DNA from: a virus
Length of the DNA stretch: 27,318 bases
Direction: 5' to 3' (one strand)
Virus record (IMG/VR): IMGVR_UViG_3300023116_000275
Span: 1 to 27,318 of that record
Under the pieces are notes generated by a model. It did no database searches. It was given only the letters and a program-made list of their open reading frames with translations, and was not told the DNA's origin. The position numbers and the translations under genes were made by a program. How positions within the stretch are numbered: position 1 is the stretch's first letter; every line of letters starts with the position of its first letter. Positions 16,585-21,528 of the stretch are shown piece after piece.

Positions 16585-16613
16585 ATTTTAACAGTTTATA
16601 TGTAGCAAGTCAA
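16585..16613 (-). promoter_or_regulatory. sigma70-type promoter of the glycosyltransferase gene
   Basis: Minus strand: -35 TTGACT (16608-16613), 17-bp spacer, -10 TAAAAT (16585-16590). Each hexamer is one base off consensus. The predicted start gives a leader of about 17 nt. The -35 overlaps the stop codon of the upstream gene. Confidence 0.7.
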
Positions 16614-16777
16614 TATGAAGATTCTGCCACCATGTCCTTATTTAGTTCCAATCTCTCATACTCATAATTCTCATCATCTAGGTGATCCCACTTCTCACGG
16701 AATTCATCTTCAGTTAATACTGCATATAAACATTGATTCCTTTTATTGTAAATGTGGTAAACCGTTTGTGTTCTCAT
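16610..16777 (-). CDS. 55-residue unknown protein
   Basis: Starts at the ATG at 16777 (MRTQTVYHIYNKRNQCLYAV). A longer frame would need a TTG at 16828 that lies inside a strong promoter, so the internal ATG is preferred. The N-terminal part looks like a beta hairpin (TVYHIYNKRNQCLYAVLTED) and the rest is an acidic helix (EFREKWDHLDDENYEYERLE). It follows the small membrane-protein frame by 10 bases and has its own promoter with a leader of about 16 nt. No function is known; similar small proteins occur in cyanophages as far as I recall. Confidence 0.68.
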   Translation of the reverse strand: MRTQTVYHIYNKRNQCLYAVLTEDEFREKWDHLDDENYEYERLELNKDMVAESSY

Positions 16778-16787
16778 AAAAAGTTCT

Positions 16788-16931
16788 TTATCGGAACGTA
16801 TTATATATGACCATAATGAGAATTCCAATGCTAACTAAAAAACCCTTCGGGTGCTTCGCAATCCAATATGTAAAGATTACTCTCCACATGTTCCAATAAG
16901 GTCTTCGGCGGCGCATCATAAAAATTCTCAT
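16788..16931 (-). CDS. 47-residue Arg-rich small membrane protein (candidate)
   Basis: Frame from the ATG at 16931: MRIFMMRRRRPYWNMWRVIF, TYWIAKHPKGFLVSIGILIM, VIYNTFR. It has a cluster of four Arg, an aromatic amphipathic stretch and then one clear membrane segment (FLVSIGILIMVIYNTF), with the positive-inside pattern of a single-pass N-in protein. A consensus extended -10 promoter lies just upstream, so the real start may be Met5 or Met6. The stop lies 10 bases before the next ATG, and that gene's promoter is embedded in the 3' end of this frame. A 100-residue overlapping frame (16831-17133) competes for the same DNA but looks like random sequence. A weak hairpin plus T-run (ACCC-GAA-GGGT) inside the frame could instead mark a short RNA. 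Confidence 0.5.
   Translation of the reverse strand: MRIFMMRRRRPYWNMWRVIFTYWIAKHPKGFLVSIGILIMVIYNTFR
16800..16828 (-). promoter_or_regulatory. sigma70-type promoter of the 55-residue gene
   Basis: Minus strand: -35 TTGGAA (16823-16828), 17-bp spacer, perfect -10 TATAAT (16800-16805). The leader to the ATG at 16777 would be about 16 nt. The promoter lies inside the 3' end of the small membrane-protein frame. Confidence 0.7.
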
Positions 16932-16938
16932 CAACTCT

Positions 16939-16947
16939 ATTATAGCA
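16939..16947 (-). promoter_or_regulatory. extended -10 promoter
   Basis: Minus strand TGCTATAAT, a perfect extended -10 element, with no convincing -35. Transcription would start at about 16932, beside the first possible start codon of the 47-residue gene, so that message would be nearly leaderless or use Met5/Met6. Confidence 0.6.
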
Positions 16948-17134
16948 CCTTTTTACCCGAAAAATTTTCTGCGAGATTTTTTTATATACCTTATAACACA
17001 CACTCGAATTGTCACCTCTGTAGGTTAGAGGGACCCGCTCATTATAAACGCAGGGGGCCGCATTAGTATAACTTATCGATCGAATTAACTGCCATAAGGA
17101 ATGCTGATCAATGAAATGTGTCCGCACGAACATA
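16948..17134. other. non-coding stretch between terminator and promoter
   Basis: About 190 bases bounded by a minus-strand terminator (right) and an extended -10 promoter (left). A 100-codon minus frame crosses it, but it is rich in scattered Cys and Arg, spans the promoter and is out of frame with the better gene candidate. Minus-strand TATACT, TATAAT and GTGACA hexamers occur without good partners. I see no RNA gene. Confidence 0.4.
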
Positions 17135-17163
17135 TAAAAAACCCCCGCACGAATGAGGGGGTT
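17135..17163 (-). terminator. intrinsic terminator
   Basis: Minus strand: stem AACCCCC / GGGGGTT with a 10-base loop, running directly into T6. It ends the transcript coming from the 17.3-19.9 kb small-gene cassette. Read on the plus strand, no T-run follows. Confidence 0.85.
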
Positions 17164-17179
17164 AAGTATACCTAACTCA

Positions 17180-17267
17180 CGGGTCGCTGGGTATAAAGAA
17201 CTCAGCGACTCTAAGTGTTAGTCTCACGCATAAAAGGGTCGCTGAGTTCTTTATACCCAGCGACCCG
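17180..17267. repeat. 30-bp perfect inverted repeat with nested palindromes
   Basis: Arms at 17180-17209 and 17238-17267 are exact reverse complements over 30 bases, with a 28-base loop. Each arm is itself an imperfect palindrome, GTCGCTG - 13 bases - CAGCGAC, so the DNA or RNA can fold as one long hairpin or two short ones. The core of each arm contains TATAAAGA, close to a late octamer, pointing inward. It lies just past the stop of the gene at 17278 and before the terminator at 17135. Confidence 0.9.
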
Positions 17268-17277
17268 TTAAGTGTTG

Positions 17278-17460
17278 CTAATTCACGCAACCGTTAGCGT
17301 CACAAACACCAACGCTTAGATCGTAACCACGGCGAATTGGATAGATTCCGATATAGAATTTCCAGATACCTACAGCGAGCAACTCATCACCAACCCGTGC
17401 AGATGTATCAAGTCCGAAGTAGAAGAATTTCTGAAACTTGAAAGGGGTTTGAATACGCAT
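17278..17460 (-). CDS. 60-residue unknown protein
   Basis: Preferred start is the ATG at 17460 (MRIQTPFKFQKFFYFGLDTS), which follows an intergenic GC-rich hairpin as in neighbouring genes. The longer frame to 17568 would overlap the upstream gene by 56 bases and run through that hairpin. The protein is aromatic-rich with a probable amphipathic or membrane-associated stretch (AVGIWKFYIGIYPIRRGYDL) and ends SVGVCDANGCVN. I do not recognise the family. It is the last gene before the inverted repeat and terminator. Confidence 0.6.
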   Translation of the reverse strand: MRIQTPFKFQKFFYFGLDTSARVGDELLAVGIWKFYIGIYPIRRGYDLSVGVCDANGCVN

Positions 17461-17487
17461 GATCTGTGGTGATAGTGTGAACGTAGG

Positions 17488-17505
17488 GGGGGCATTTCTG
17501 CCCCC
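17488..17505. repeat. intergenic GC-rich hairpin
   Basis: GGGGGCA-TTTC-TGCCCCC, 7-bp stem, no T-run after it on either strand. It lies between two small genes and belongs to the serial hairpin family of 17.4-22.7 kb. Confidence 0.7.
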
Positions 17506-17512
17506 GACTGTT

Positions 17513-17758
17513 TCATTCAGCGGCGAGAATGTAGCGGAATCGATGAAGATCAGATTCCAGATTTTCACAATCGCAGTAGGGAAACCACTGCTCGTTGATC
17601 ATAATGTCAACAGAAATCGTATCAATTTCAGCATCTAAAAGTTGCTGGTTTGTAGAATAGAAATCAGCATAGAGTGTAGAACCCTCAGCATAGATTTCTA
17701 CTGCCTCATCGATCTTTCTGAAAGGTGCAATTTCGCGGAGCAGGGTGATGATTTCCAT
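17513..17758 (-). CDS. 81-residue acidic unknown protein
   Basis: Starts at the ATG at 17758 (MEIITLLREIAPFRKIDEAV) and is strongly acidic. Predicted layout is an N-terminal helix, a beta hairpin (VEIYAEGSTLYADFYS) and a helical end (CENLESDLHRFRYILAAE). Two Cys occur in PYCDCEN, too few for an obvious zinc site. A GC-rich hairpin precedes the leader. No known family is recognised. It is part of the hairpin-separated cassette of small genes. Confidence 0.65.
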   Translation of the reverse strand: MEIITLLREIAPFRKIDEAVEIYAEGSTLYADFYSTNQQLLDAEIDTISVDIMINEQWFPYCDCENLESDLHRFRYILAAE

Positions 17759-17792
17759 TGTTAGAATGCTGGTAGTTTGTGATCTTGGAGAT

Positions 17793-17810
17793 GGGGGGAT
17801 TTCTCCCCCC
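17793..17810. repeat. intergenic GC-rich hairpin
   Basis: GGGGGGA-TTTC-TCCCCCC, 7-bp stem with the same loop as the hairpin at 17488. It lies just below the stop of the 46-residue gene, without a T-run. Confidence 0.7.
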
Positions 17811-17817
17811 GATTGTG

Positions 17818-17958
17818 TCAGGAATTAGGACCGAAACCAGACTCTAATTGTGATCTTTCCAGATCCTCATCACCATAGAGTTCCTCCCAATCTTTTTGAG
17901 TGGGTATGTACTCCAGATCCTCAACCTGAGGGTCACAAACGAAAGGATCGAAAGTCAT
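17818..17958 (-). CDS. 46-residue acidic unknown protein
   Basis: Frame from the ATG at 17958: MTFDPFVCDPQVEDLEYIPT, QKDWEELYGDEDLERSQLES, GFGPNS. It fills the space between two intergenic hairpins, and codon composition matches neighbouring genes. It is very acidic, without a hydrophobic core, so it may be an extended peptide that binds a partner, as many phage takeover peptides do. That role is inference only. Confidence 0.6.
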   Translation of the reverse strand: MTFDPFVCDPQVEDLEYIPTQKDWEELYGDEDLERSQLESGFGPNS

Positions 17959-17975
17959 GTTCAGAAGTGGATTGT

Positions 17976-17990
17976 GCGGGTTTGTCCCGC
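17976..17990. repeat. intergenic hairpin
   Basis: GCGGG-TTTGT-CCCGC, 5-bp stem, upstream of the 46-residue gene. A near copy of its stem (GCGGG / CCCGC) recurs at 18341. Confidence 0.55.
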
Positions 17991-18011
17991 TTGAGAGAAT
18001 ACTAGATGATG

Positions 18012-18034
18012 GGGAGCACCCCTAAGGTGCTCCC
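18012..18034. repeat. intergenic hairpin
   Basis: GGGAGCACC-CCTAA-GGTGCTCCC, 9-bp stem, just past the stop of the winged-helix-like gene. No T-run on the minus strand, so it is not a typical terminator. Confidence 0.7.
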
Positions 18035-18045
18035 GCAACAATCGT

Positions 18046-18324
18046 TCACACAGCGAGGGCGAGCAACAGATCACGCTTACGGCGCTTGCTAGTCACAGAA
18101 AACCACAGGTTGCGCTTTCCAGTTTTCGGATTGCGGGTCGCCGCTAACTGTCCTCTGGTTTCCAGATCCACTAGCACGGCGTGGATGGTGCCCTTGTGGC
18201 GGCGGGGATCCAAACCCATGGCACGCACAAGTTCAGAACCCGTCAGCGGACCCTTGCGGATCAAGATGCTGCGGGCAGCATTCCTGATCAGGAAGTGAAA
18301 GGTGCGATCAATTGCGGTGAGCAT
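18046..18324 (-). CDS. winged-helix/HTH-like DNA-binding protein
   Basis: 92 basic residues from the ATG at 18324; AGGA lies 4 bases upstream. Residues 26-60 (PLTGSELVRAMGLDPRRHKG, then TIHAVLVDLETRGQL) have the pattern of a helix-turn-helix or winged helix: short helix, turn, recognition helix rich in Arg/Lys/His, then a wing-like strand pair (LAATRNPKTGKRNLWFSV). The tail KRRKRD adds positive charge. It may be a small phage regulator acting on promoters of this cassette, or a DNA-binding protein without regulatory function. No ligand-binding domain is present. This is among the higher-GC genes of the window, unlike the AT-rich baseplate genes. Confidence 0.72.
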   Translation of the reverse strand: MLTAIDRTFHFLIRNAARSILIRKGPLTGSELVRAMGLDPRRHKGTIHAVLVDLETRGQLAATRNPKTGKRNLWFSVTSKRRKRDLLLALAV

Positions 18325-18340
18325 TTTCCTAAGTGTGTGT

Positions 18341-18355
18341 GCGGGCGTGTCCCGC
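18341..18355. repeat. intergenic hairpin
   Basis: GCGGG-CGTGT-CCCGC, 5-bp stem in the leader of the winged-helix-like gene. It is preceded on the plus strand by CTAAGTGTG, a relative of the TAAGTGTT element next to other hairpins. Confidence 0.55.
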
Positions 18356-18373
18356 GTGATCTAATGGTAGCGA

Positions 18374-18538
18374 CTAGAAGGGTTCCCAGGTGGCAGGCGC
18401 AGCAGTTTCGTTACAATCCGAAATAATGAAAAGTTGTGAGAGAAAGTCTGCCCATTCAGCATCAGTTGGCACGACATAGTTCTTCTCATCCAGTTCGCGT
18501 TGTGCGCGTTTGGAAAGTTTCGTGCGGAGCGATTTCAT
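18374..18538 (-). CDS. 54-residue unknown protein
   Basis: Frame from the ATG at 18538: MKSLRTKLSKRAQRELDEKN, YVVPTDAEWADFLSQLFIIS, DCNETAAPATWEPF. It has a basic N-terminal helix, a hydrophobic helix (EWADFLSQLFII) and a Pro/Trp tail. It sits between two hairpin spacers and uses the same leader sequence type (CCAATTCTCTA before the ATG) as its neighbours, which supports expression. Function unknown. Confidence 0.6.
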   Translation of the reverse strand: MKSLRTKLSKRAQRELDEKNYVVPTDAEWADFLSQLFIISDCNETAAPATWEPF

Positions 18539-18549
18539 TGTTTTGAGAG

Positions 18550-18585
18550 TAGAGAATTGGAGGGGGATTGCTCCCCCTAAGTGTT
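18550..18585. repeat. 36-bp intergenic repeat, copy A (hairpin AGGGGGA-TTGC-TCCCCCT)
   Basis: A 36-base spacer nearly identical (one mismatch, in the loop) to 18788-18823. It comprises TAGAGAATTGG, a 7-bp-stem hairpin and TAAGTGTT on the plus strand. Stem 18561-18567 pairs with 18572-18578. Confidence 0.85.
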
Positions 18586-18587
18586 AA

Positions 18588-18770
18588 TCAGGCAGAGATC
18601 ATAGATTGCATCTCAACCTCACGAACATCCATCAGAGAGTAATCATAACCCTCCTTTTCTTCTAGATGGACAAGGTAAGCATTTGCGGTAGAGAAGCAGT
18701 CAAACAAGCGAAGGGATTTGAAGTCTTCACCTTCATAATCCCAACCACCGATAACAGCGTAGACTTTCAT
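18588..18770 (-). CDS. 60-residue small phage protein (DUF7336-like)
   Basis: Starts MKVYAVIGGWDYEGEDFKSL and continues with RLFDCFSTANAYLVHLEEKEGYD. The pattern 'xVYxVxGGxxYEGE ... lFds..tA..Y...l.e..Y' is a compact beta-alpha-beta family common in phages and, as I recall, named DUF7336. No catalytic residues are known. It is flanked by the two copies of the 36-bp hairpin spacer and lies in the minus-strand small-gene cassette. Recognition is good at family level; function is unknown. Confidence 0.75.
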   Translation of the reverse strand: MKVYAVIGGWDYEGEDFKSLRLFDCFSTANAYLVHLEEKEGYDYSLMDVREVEMQSMISA

Positions 18771-18787
18771 TTTCTTGAGGGGAAGTG

Positions 18788-18823
18788 TAGAGAATTGGAG
18801 GGGGATTTCTCCCCCTAAGTGTT
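18788..18823. repeat. 36-bp intergenic repeat, copy B (hairpin AGGGGGA-TTTC-TCCCCCT)
   Basis: Same 36-base spacer as copy A with one difference in the loop. It lies between the stop of the gene at 18829 and the start at 18770. Stem 18799-18805 pairs with 18810-18816; no T-run. Confidence 0.85.
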
Positions 18824-18828
18824 TCAGA

Positions 18829-19017
18829 TCAGCACTTCACAAACGTTAGCGGGTTCCAGTTAGGCGAACCTACTTTAAAGAGAAAGATAGGTTGCCCGTG
18901 CAGTACAACGCTGTAATCGTAAGCGTTATCGTACGCTCTGATGAGATCAGAATAGTATTCTGTATCAGGATGATCAGCGGCGATGGCAGGATCGTTTTGA
19001 GGTGAGATGGCGTACAT
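18829..19017 (-). CDS. 62-residue unknown protein
   Basis: Preferred start is the ATG at 19017 (MYAISPQNDPAIAADHPDTE), because the alternative ATG at 19062 lies inside the intergenic hairpin at 19057. The rest reads YYSDLIRAYDNAYDYSVVLH then GQPIFLFKVGSPNWNPLTFV. It probably forms a small alpha/beta domain with a conserved-looking C-terminal strand (QPIFLFKVG). There is no recognised motif. It belongs to the same run of hairpin-separated genes. Confidence 0.62.
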   Translation of the reverse strand: MYAISPQNDPAIAADHPDTEYYSDLIRAYDNAYDYSVVLHGQPIFLFKVGSPNWNPLTFVKC

Positions 19018-19056
19018 GGCGTTGCCTGTTGACGACTTGATAATGATAAAGGGTAT

Positions 19057-19075
19057 GAGCACCTATAAAGTGCTC
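19057..19075. repeat. intergenic hairpin
   Basis: GAGCAC-CTATAAA-GTGCTC, 6-bp stem, overlapping the stop region of the HicA-like gene. No T-run on the minus strand. Confidence 0.6.
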
Positions 19076-19284
19076 TACGGGTGCTTTTGCAACAAAGCGT
19101 AATGTTTAGAACGCGCTAGTGCAATTGTCCTTTTGATGTTTTCAATTGCGCGATAGTCGCTGATAGTTTTGGCGGTGACAATTTGCACCCCATTCTCATC
19201 ACGCCAGATGAGATGATTGGTTTGGCGATATAACGTGAAACCGTATGATTTCATCATCGCCTTTAACTTAGATTGTGTTTTCAT
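19075..19284 (-). CDS. HicA-like small protein without an antitoxin partner
   Basis: 69 residues from the ATG at 19284 (MKTQSKLKAMMKSYGFTLYR). An upstream in-frame start at 19305 would lie in the hairpin stem. The pattern 'KLKxxMKxYGFxxxRQTxHLIWRDENG ... ISDYRAIENIKRTI' resembles the dsRNA-binding-like fold of HicA/YcfA mRNA interferases: helix, strand with a conserved His (H24), strand, then a helix. In HicA the His within G-S-H acts in RNA cleavage; here the context is QTNH. No HicB-like gene is adjacent, so it may be a degenerate toxin, an RNA-binding protein or a counter to host toxin-antitoxin systems. The likeness was judged by eye. Confidence 0.65.
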   Translation of the reverse strand: MKTQSKLKAMMKSYGFTLYRQTNHLIWRDENGVQIVTAKTISDYRAIENIKRTIALARSKHYALLQKHP

Positions 19285-19295
19285 GATAAAGAATT

Positions 19296-19315
19296 GGGGG
19301 GGCAATTGCCCCCCC
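19296..19315. repeat. 20-bp perfect palindrome
   Basis: G7-CAATTG-C7-type perfect palindrome between the HicA-like gene and the gene at 19322. It is followed (minus strand) by CCAATTCT, shared with the 36-bp spacers. Confidence 0.75.
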
Positions 19316-19321
19316 TGTAGA

Positions 19322-19939
19322 TTAGATCAGACCTTTATGAATGCGGCGATAAGCGCACCACGTGATCGCTTGAACTTGCGATGCTAAGTGCATCTTACCT
19401 GTCACCTCAGAGATTAACTTAGCAGCGTCACGGTAAGCATCTTGAATCATACGGAAAGTCTTGTCTGACATAGCAGGAACCGCTTTCAAGTTAGAAACAC
19501 TTCCGTTCCAAATGTTGTAAGCGTGACCATCAATGCAGGGCGTGTCAGATTTCCCATCCTTTGCAATGCAATGATAGAAGGCAATTGTTTTGTTTCCCCG
19601 CAGAACTTTGCAGATCAACTCATCACTTTCTAGCATCAGTTCGATGATAGTGATTGCCTTATCTTTGTTTGCAGAGTATGAACAAACGCTCACACTTTCA
19701 AACGGGATTTCATAGCAATAGGCACGCAACATTGCCTCTGCATCTTCTACATTTCTCTCCCACTTATTGTTTGGAGAAAGTGCAGCGATCACACCTGCCA
19801 CAGTGTTAGGATTGAACCCATACTTTTCGCCCAAAGTGACACAAACGCTGTAGGCGTGGTGATACCACTGCGAACCTACTTCTCTGTCCAGAATGCTGCT
19901 CTGGAAATACATTGCAACGATCGAATCAGTGTGTGCCAT
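19322..19939 (-). CDS. phage protein with DNA-glycosylase-like (DUF7178-type) pattern
   Basis: 205 residues. Conserved-looking blocks: TVAGVIAALSPNNKWERN (46-63), YSANKDKA (88-95), CIDGHAYNIW (135-144) and a C-terminal helix QVQAITWCAYRR (188-199). The same order of blocks (VAGV-AALSP-W-N, N-K-A, D-H/R-A, Q-A-WR) occurs in a widespread phage family that I recall as DUF7178 and that has been likened to helix-hairpin-helix DNA glycosylases. The Asp of IDGHA would then be a candidate catalytic residue. It may remove modified or damaged bases from phage or host DNA, but this is inference. It begins the transcription unit ending at the 17135 terminator and has a promoter with a palindrome in its spacer. 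Confidence 0.75.
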   Translation of the reverse strand: MAHTDSIVAMYFQSSILDREVGSQWYHHAYSVCVTLGEKYGFNPNTVAGVIAALSPNNKWERNVEDAEAMLRAYCYEIPFESVSVCSYSANKDKAITIIELMLESDELICKVLRGNKTIAFYHCIAKDGKSDTPCIDGHAYNIWNGSVSNLKAVPAMSDKTFRMIQDAYRDAAKLISEVTGKMHLASQVQAITWCAYRRIHKGLI

Positions 19940-19965
19940 GTCGTGAAATGAATTTCGACCCTCAA

Positions 19966-19994
19966 AGTATTGCAGCGATCCGCTGCAAAGTCAA
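19966..19994 (-). promoter_or_regulatory. promoter with palindromic operator in the spacer
   Basis: Minus strand: -35 TTGACT (19989-19994), 17-bp spacer, -10 AATACT (19966-19971). A perfect inverted repeat TTGCAGCG-GAT-CGCTGCAA (19970-19988) fills the spacer and touches both hexamers, the classic place for a repressor. The ATG of the glycosylase-like gene is at 19939. Confidence 0.6.
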
Positions 19995-20059
19995 CAGGTT
20001 TTAGATCAGCAACGCTTATCAGTGACATCAGAAATACTTATAGCCCAGGGGTTGACTTT

Positions 20060-20076
20060 AGGGGCACACTGCCCCT
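20060..20076. repeat. hairpin in the 20.0-20.1 kb intergenic region
   Basis: AGGGGCA-CAC-TGCCCCT, 7-bp stem, in the roughly 265-base gap between the gene at 19939 and the one ending at 20206. The gap also holds a terminator and a promoter. Confidence 0.6.
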
Positions 20077-20117
20077 ACGCTAGAGGGCGGGAGGGGTGGG
20101 AAGCACAATAAAAAATA

Positions 20118-20147
20118 TAAAAAAATACCACGCCTTCGGCGTGGTAT
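20118..20147 (-). terminator. strong intrinsic terminator
   Basis: Minus strand: 10-bp stem ATACCACGCC / GGCGTGGTAT with a 3-base loop, then T7. It ends the transcript of the genes at 20206-22904. Confidence 0.92.
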
Positions 20148-20205
20148 GATACAACCCAATTCAACAAGTCAATCACAAACAAACTATACAATAGGCATTC
20201 TCCGT

Positions 20206-20394
20206 TTAGTTTAACATCCAATGGGGGTCATTGTTGACATTAACCCAGAAGAAGTTGCGATTGTTTGCACTTCTTAAGAATAGCATGTCGCCTTTAACCT
20301 GTTCAATGATACAGGTTCCGTCACATCCCATTAGATTAGCAAAACGGTTTTTTGCTTTGCTAGATTTTGGCGTGACGGTTGCCAGGGTGTCCAT
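20206..20394 (-). CDS. 62-residue unknown cyanophage protein
   Basis: Starts MDTLATVTPKSSKAKNRFAN and continues LMGCDGTCIIEQVKGDMLFL, then NNRNFFWVNVNNDPHWMLN. The C-terminal half looks like a small beta sheet (CIIEQVKGDMLFLRS, NFFWVNV) ending in NDPHW, a pattern I recall from other cyanophage small proteins without function. The ATG overlaps the upstream stop (TGATG), implying coupled translation. It is the last gene before the terminator at 20118. Confidence 0.7.
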   Translation of the reverse strand: MDTLATVTPKSSKAKNRFANLMGCDGTCIIEQVKGDMLFLRSANNRNFFWVNVNNDPHWMLN

Positions 20395-20567
20395 CAGAAT
20401 TCAATTGGTTGATCTGTTGGTTGAATTGTAGCACACTTTGTCATGTACTTATGAATCTTCTGATCCATTGATGGAGTCTCCTCAGAAGTAAGATTCTCAA
20501 GAATCCAGAGGATCTCAGAACCAGTTTGACCTTTCTTCAAAAGAGTAGTCATCATTTCAGTAGACAT
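20394..20567 (-). CDS. 57-residue unknown protein
   Basis: Frame from the ATG at 20567: MSTEMMTTLLKKGQTGSEIL, WILENLTSEETPSMDQKIHK, YMTKCATIQPTDQPIEF. AAGGA lies about 7 bases upstream, a proper ribosome-binding site. The motif LLKKGQTGSEILWILENL is a helical pattern I recall from cyanophages ('G-x-T-G-x-E-I-L-x-I-L'). Its stop overlaps the next start. Just upstream lie three CTCGTCGAG-type palindromes at 25-bp spacing, so expression may be controlled there. Confidence 0.7.
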   Translation of the reverse strand: MSTEMMTTLLKKGQTGSEILWILENLTSEETPSMDQKIHKYMTKCATIQPTDQPIEF

Positions 20568-20591
20568 AATTGAATCCTTAGATGACGTGAA

Positions 20592-20653
20592 TTTAGTCGA
20601 GATTAATTGATTGATACTCGACGAGATAATTTGATGATTACCTCGTCGAGATT
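20592..20653. repeat. three CTCGTCGAG-type palindromes, 24-25 bp apart
   Basis: Copies centred at 20646 (CTCGTCGAG, plus), 20621 (CTCGACGAG, minus orientation) and 20597 (degenerate, AGTCGAG). They lie between the stop of the KTSC-like gene and the start at 20567. Same family as 21957-21970 and 23504-23586. Confidence 0.75.
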
Positions 20654-20661
20654 TTCTACAC

Positions 20662-20922
20662 TCAGGCAGTCACGATTTGCAGAGTGCCATCCTTGATCTG
20701 GCAGTTGATGAAGGAACCAACGCTCTCACCCAGGCGGATCACCTCATTGGCATCCTGTTGGAAGCGAGCAGGATCCTGCACAGTGTAGTTGTAATTGCGT
20801 CCGCCCTTAAAGGTCACGGTCACGTTACCATCATCCATGATGCTCAGGGCATCAAGGGCAGAGGAGGTGAAGGTGGAGACTTCCAGAGCGGTAGGAGCAA
20901 CAGGGGTAGCAGTCATGATCAT
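20662..20922 (-). CDS. KTSC-like domain protein
   Basis: 86 residues from the ATG at 20922 (MIMTATPVAPTALEVSTFTS); Met3 at 20916 is an equally good start, and neither has a clear ribosome-binding site. After a flexible N-terminus the core reads VTVTFKGGRNYNYTVQDPAR then GESVGSFINCQIKDGTLQIV. The combination F-x-G-x-x-Y-x-Y and S-x-G-S-F-x-N-x-x-I is the signature of KTSC domains, found in small phage and bacterial proteins. KTSC proteins have no established function; links to RNA-binding partners have been suggested. A candidate extended -10 promoter (TGCTATACT) lies about 60 bases upstream. Confidence 0.75.
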   Translation of the reverse strand: MIMTATPVAPTALEVSTFTSSALDALSIMDDGNVTVTFKGGRNYNYTVQDPARFQQDANEVIRLGESVGSFINCQIKDGTLQIVTA

Positions 20923-20953
20923 AAAAAAATAAAGGTTTGAGTGAAGTGTTTTG

Positions 20954-21020
20954 AGCGGGATGCTTCACCCCCGCTGATGCAATCAGTATAGCATGGACTG
21001 GTTGGGGGGTGGAACCCCCC
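20954..21020 (-). promoter_or_regulatory. intergenic hairpins flanking a possible extended -10
   Basis: Minus strand TGCTATACT (20985-20993) matches an extended -10 with one base off, between two hairpins: AGCGGG/CCCGCT (20954-20975) and GGGGGG/CCCCCC (21004-21020). A similar TGCTACACTGATT follows the hairpin at 22704. The promoter call is weak. Confidence 0.35.
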
Positions 21021-21030
21021 TTGTGCCAGT

Positions 21031-21282
21031 TTAGAGATCGGTCAGCATCTCATCCAGGGCAGCGGTGTCGATGGTGGGATCCATCCAGCGAGCACCATCA
21101 GGAGTCATCTGACCCCACATGATTTCCAGACGGGGAATCAGGGAGTCGTAGGAGTCATAACGCTGAGCGACCCGATAGGTTTCGTAGTCGTTCTGAATCC
21201 AGAGGGACACGTTCCAGGTTGCCCAGTTCTTCCAACCGTTGAAGTCGGTGCGCTCAGGGATCAGAGAAGTGAGGCGGTCCAT
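21031..21282 (-). CDS. NWATWN-motif phage protein (DUF7249-like)
   Basis: 83 residues: MDRLTSLIPERTDFNGWKNW, then ATWNVSLWIQNDYETYRVAQ. The motif G-W-x-N-W-x-T-W-N-V-x-L-W-I-x-N-D marks a small phage family that I recall as DUF7249. It is found in many tailed phages, with no assigned activity. The rest is helical and acidic (PTIDTAALDEMLTDL). It lies in the hairpin-spaced cassette with higher GC than the baseplate genes. Confidence 0.75.
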   Translation of the reverse strand: MDRLTSLIPERTDFNGWKNWATWNVSLWIQNDYETYRVAQRYDSYDSLIPRLEIMWGQMTPDGARWMDPTIDTAALDEMLTDL

Positions 21283-21318
21283 GTGTTTGTTTGAACTGAG
21301 GTCACAATAGGACGGATG

Positions 21319-21337
21319 GGGGGCAGAGTCAACCCCC
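21319..21337. repeat. intergenic hairpin
   Basis: GGGGG / CCCCC stem with a 9-base loop, between the stop at 21345 and the start at 21282; no T-run. Confidence 0.5.
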
Positions 21338-21344
21338 TGACTGA

Positions 21345-21527
21345 TTAGTTTTCCTGATCCTCCAACAGTTCAGGATAATAATCTTTAATCTCAGTGATTA
21401 GTTCTTCTTGAGTGTAATCAGTGAGATTTTCTACCAATGTGTCATAAACAAAACATTCCATTGTTTTCATGTCCATGCTATCCAGCAGTTGCTGAGCATA
21501 GGAATGAATCAGATCTTCTTTGTTCAT
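21345..21527 (-). CDS. 60-residue acidic cyanophage protein
   Basis: Starts MNKEDLIHSYAQQLLDSMDM and continues KTMECFVYDTLVENLTDYTQ, ending EELITEIKDYYPELLEDQEN. It is entirely helical and very acidic. The phrase 'MDMKTMxxFVYDTLVxNLxxYxxEELITEI' is familiar to me from many T4-like cyanophages, always as a hypothetical protein. It starts one base after the stop of the upstream gene, so it is probably coupled to it. It may be a DNA-mimic-like or partner-binding acidic protein, but that is only inference. Confidence 0.78.
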   Translation of the reverse strand: MNKEDLIHSYAQQLLDSMDMKTMECFVYDTLVENLTDYTQEELITEIKDYYPELLEDQEN

Positions 21528-21528
21528 G

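Noticed and set aside
16841-16856. Hairpin ACCC-GAA-GGGT plus T6 as a terminator
   Set aside because: The 4-bp stem is weak and it lies within a credible coding frame; kept only as a caveat.
16831-17133. 100-codon minus-strand frame
   Set aside because: It spans an extended -10 promoter, lacks a clean domain pattern and overlaps out of frame with a better small-gene candidate.
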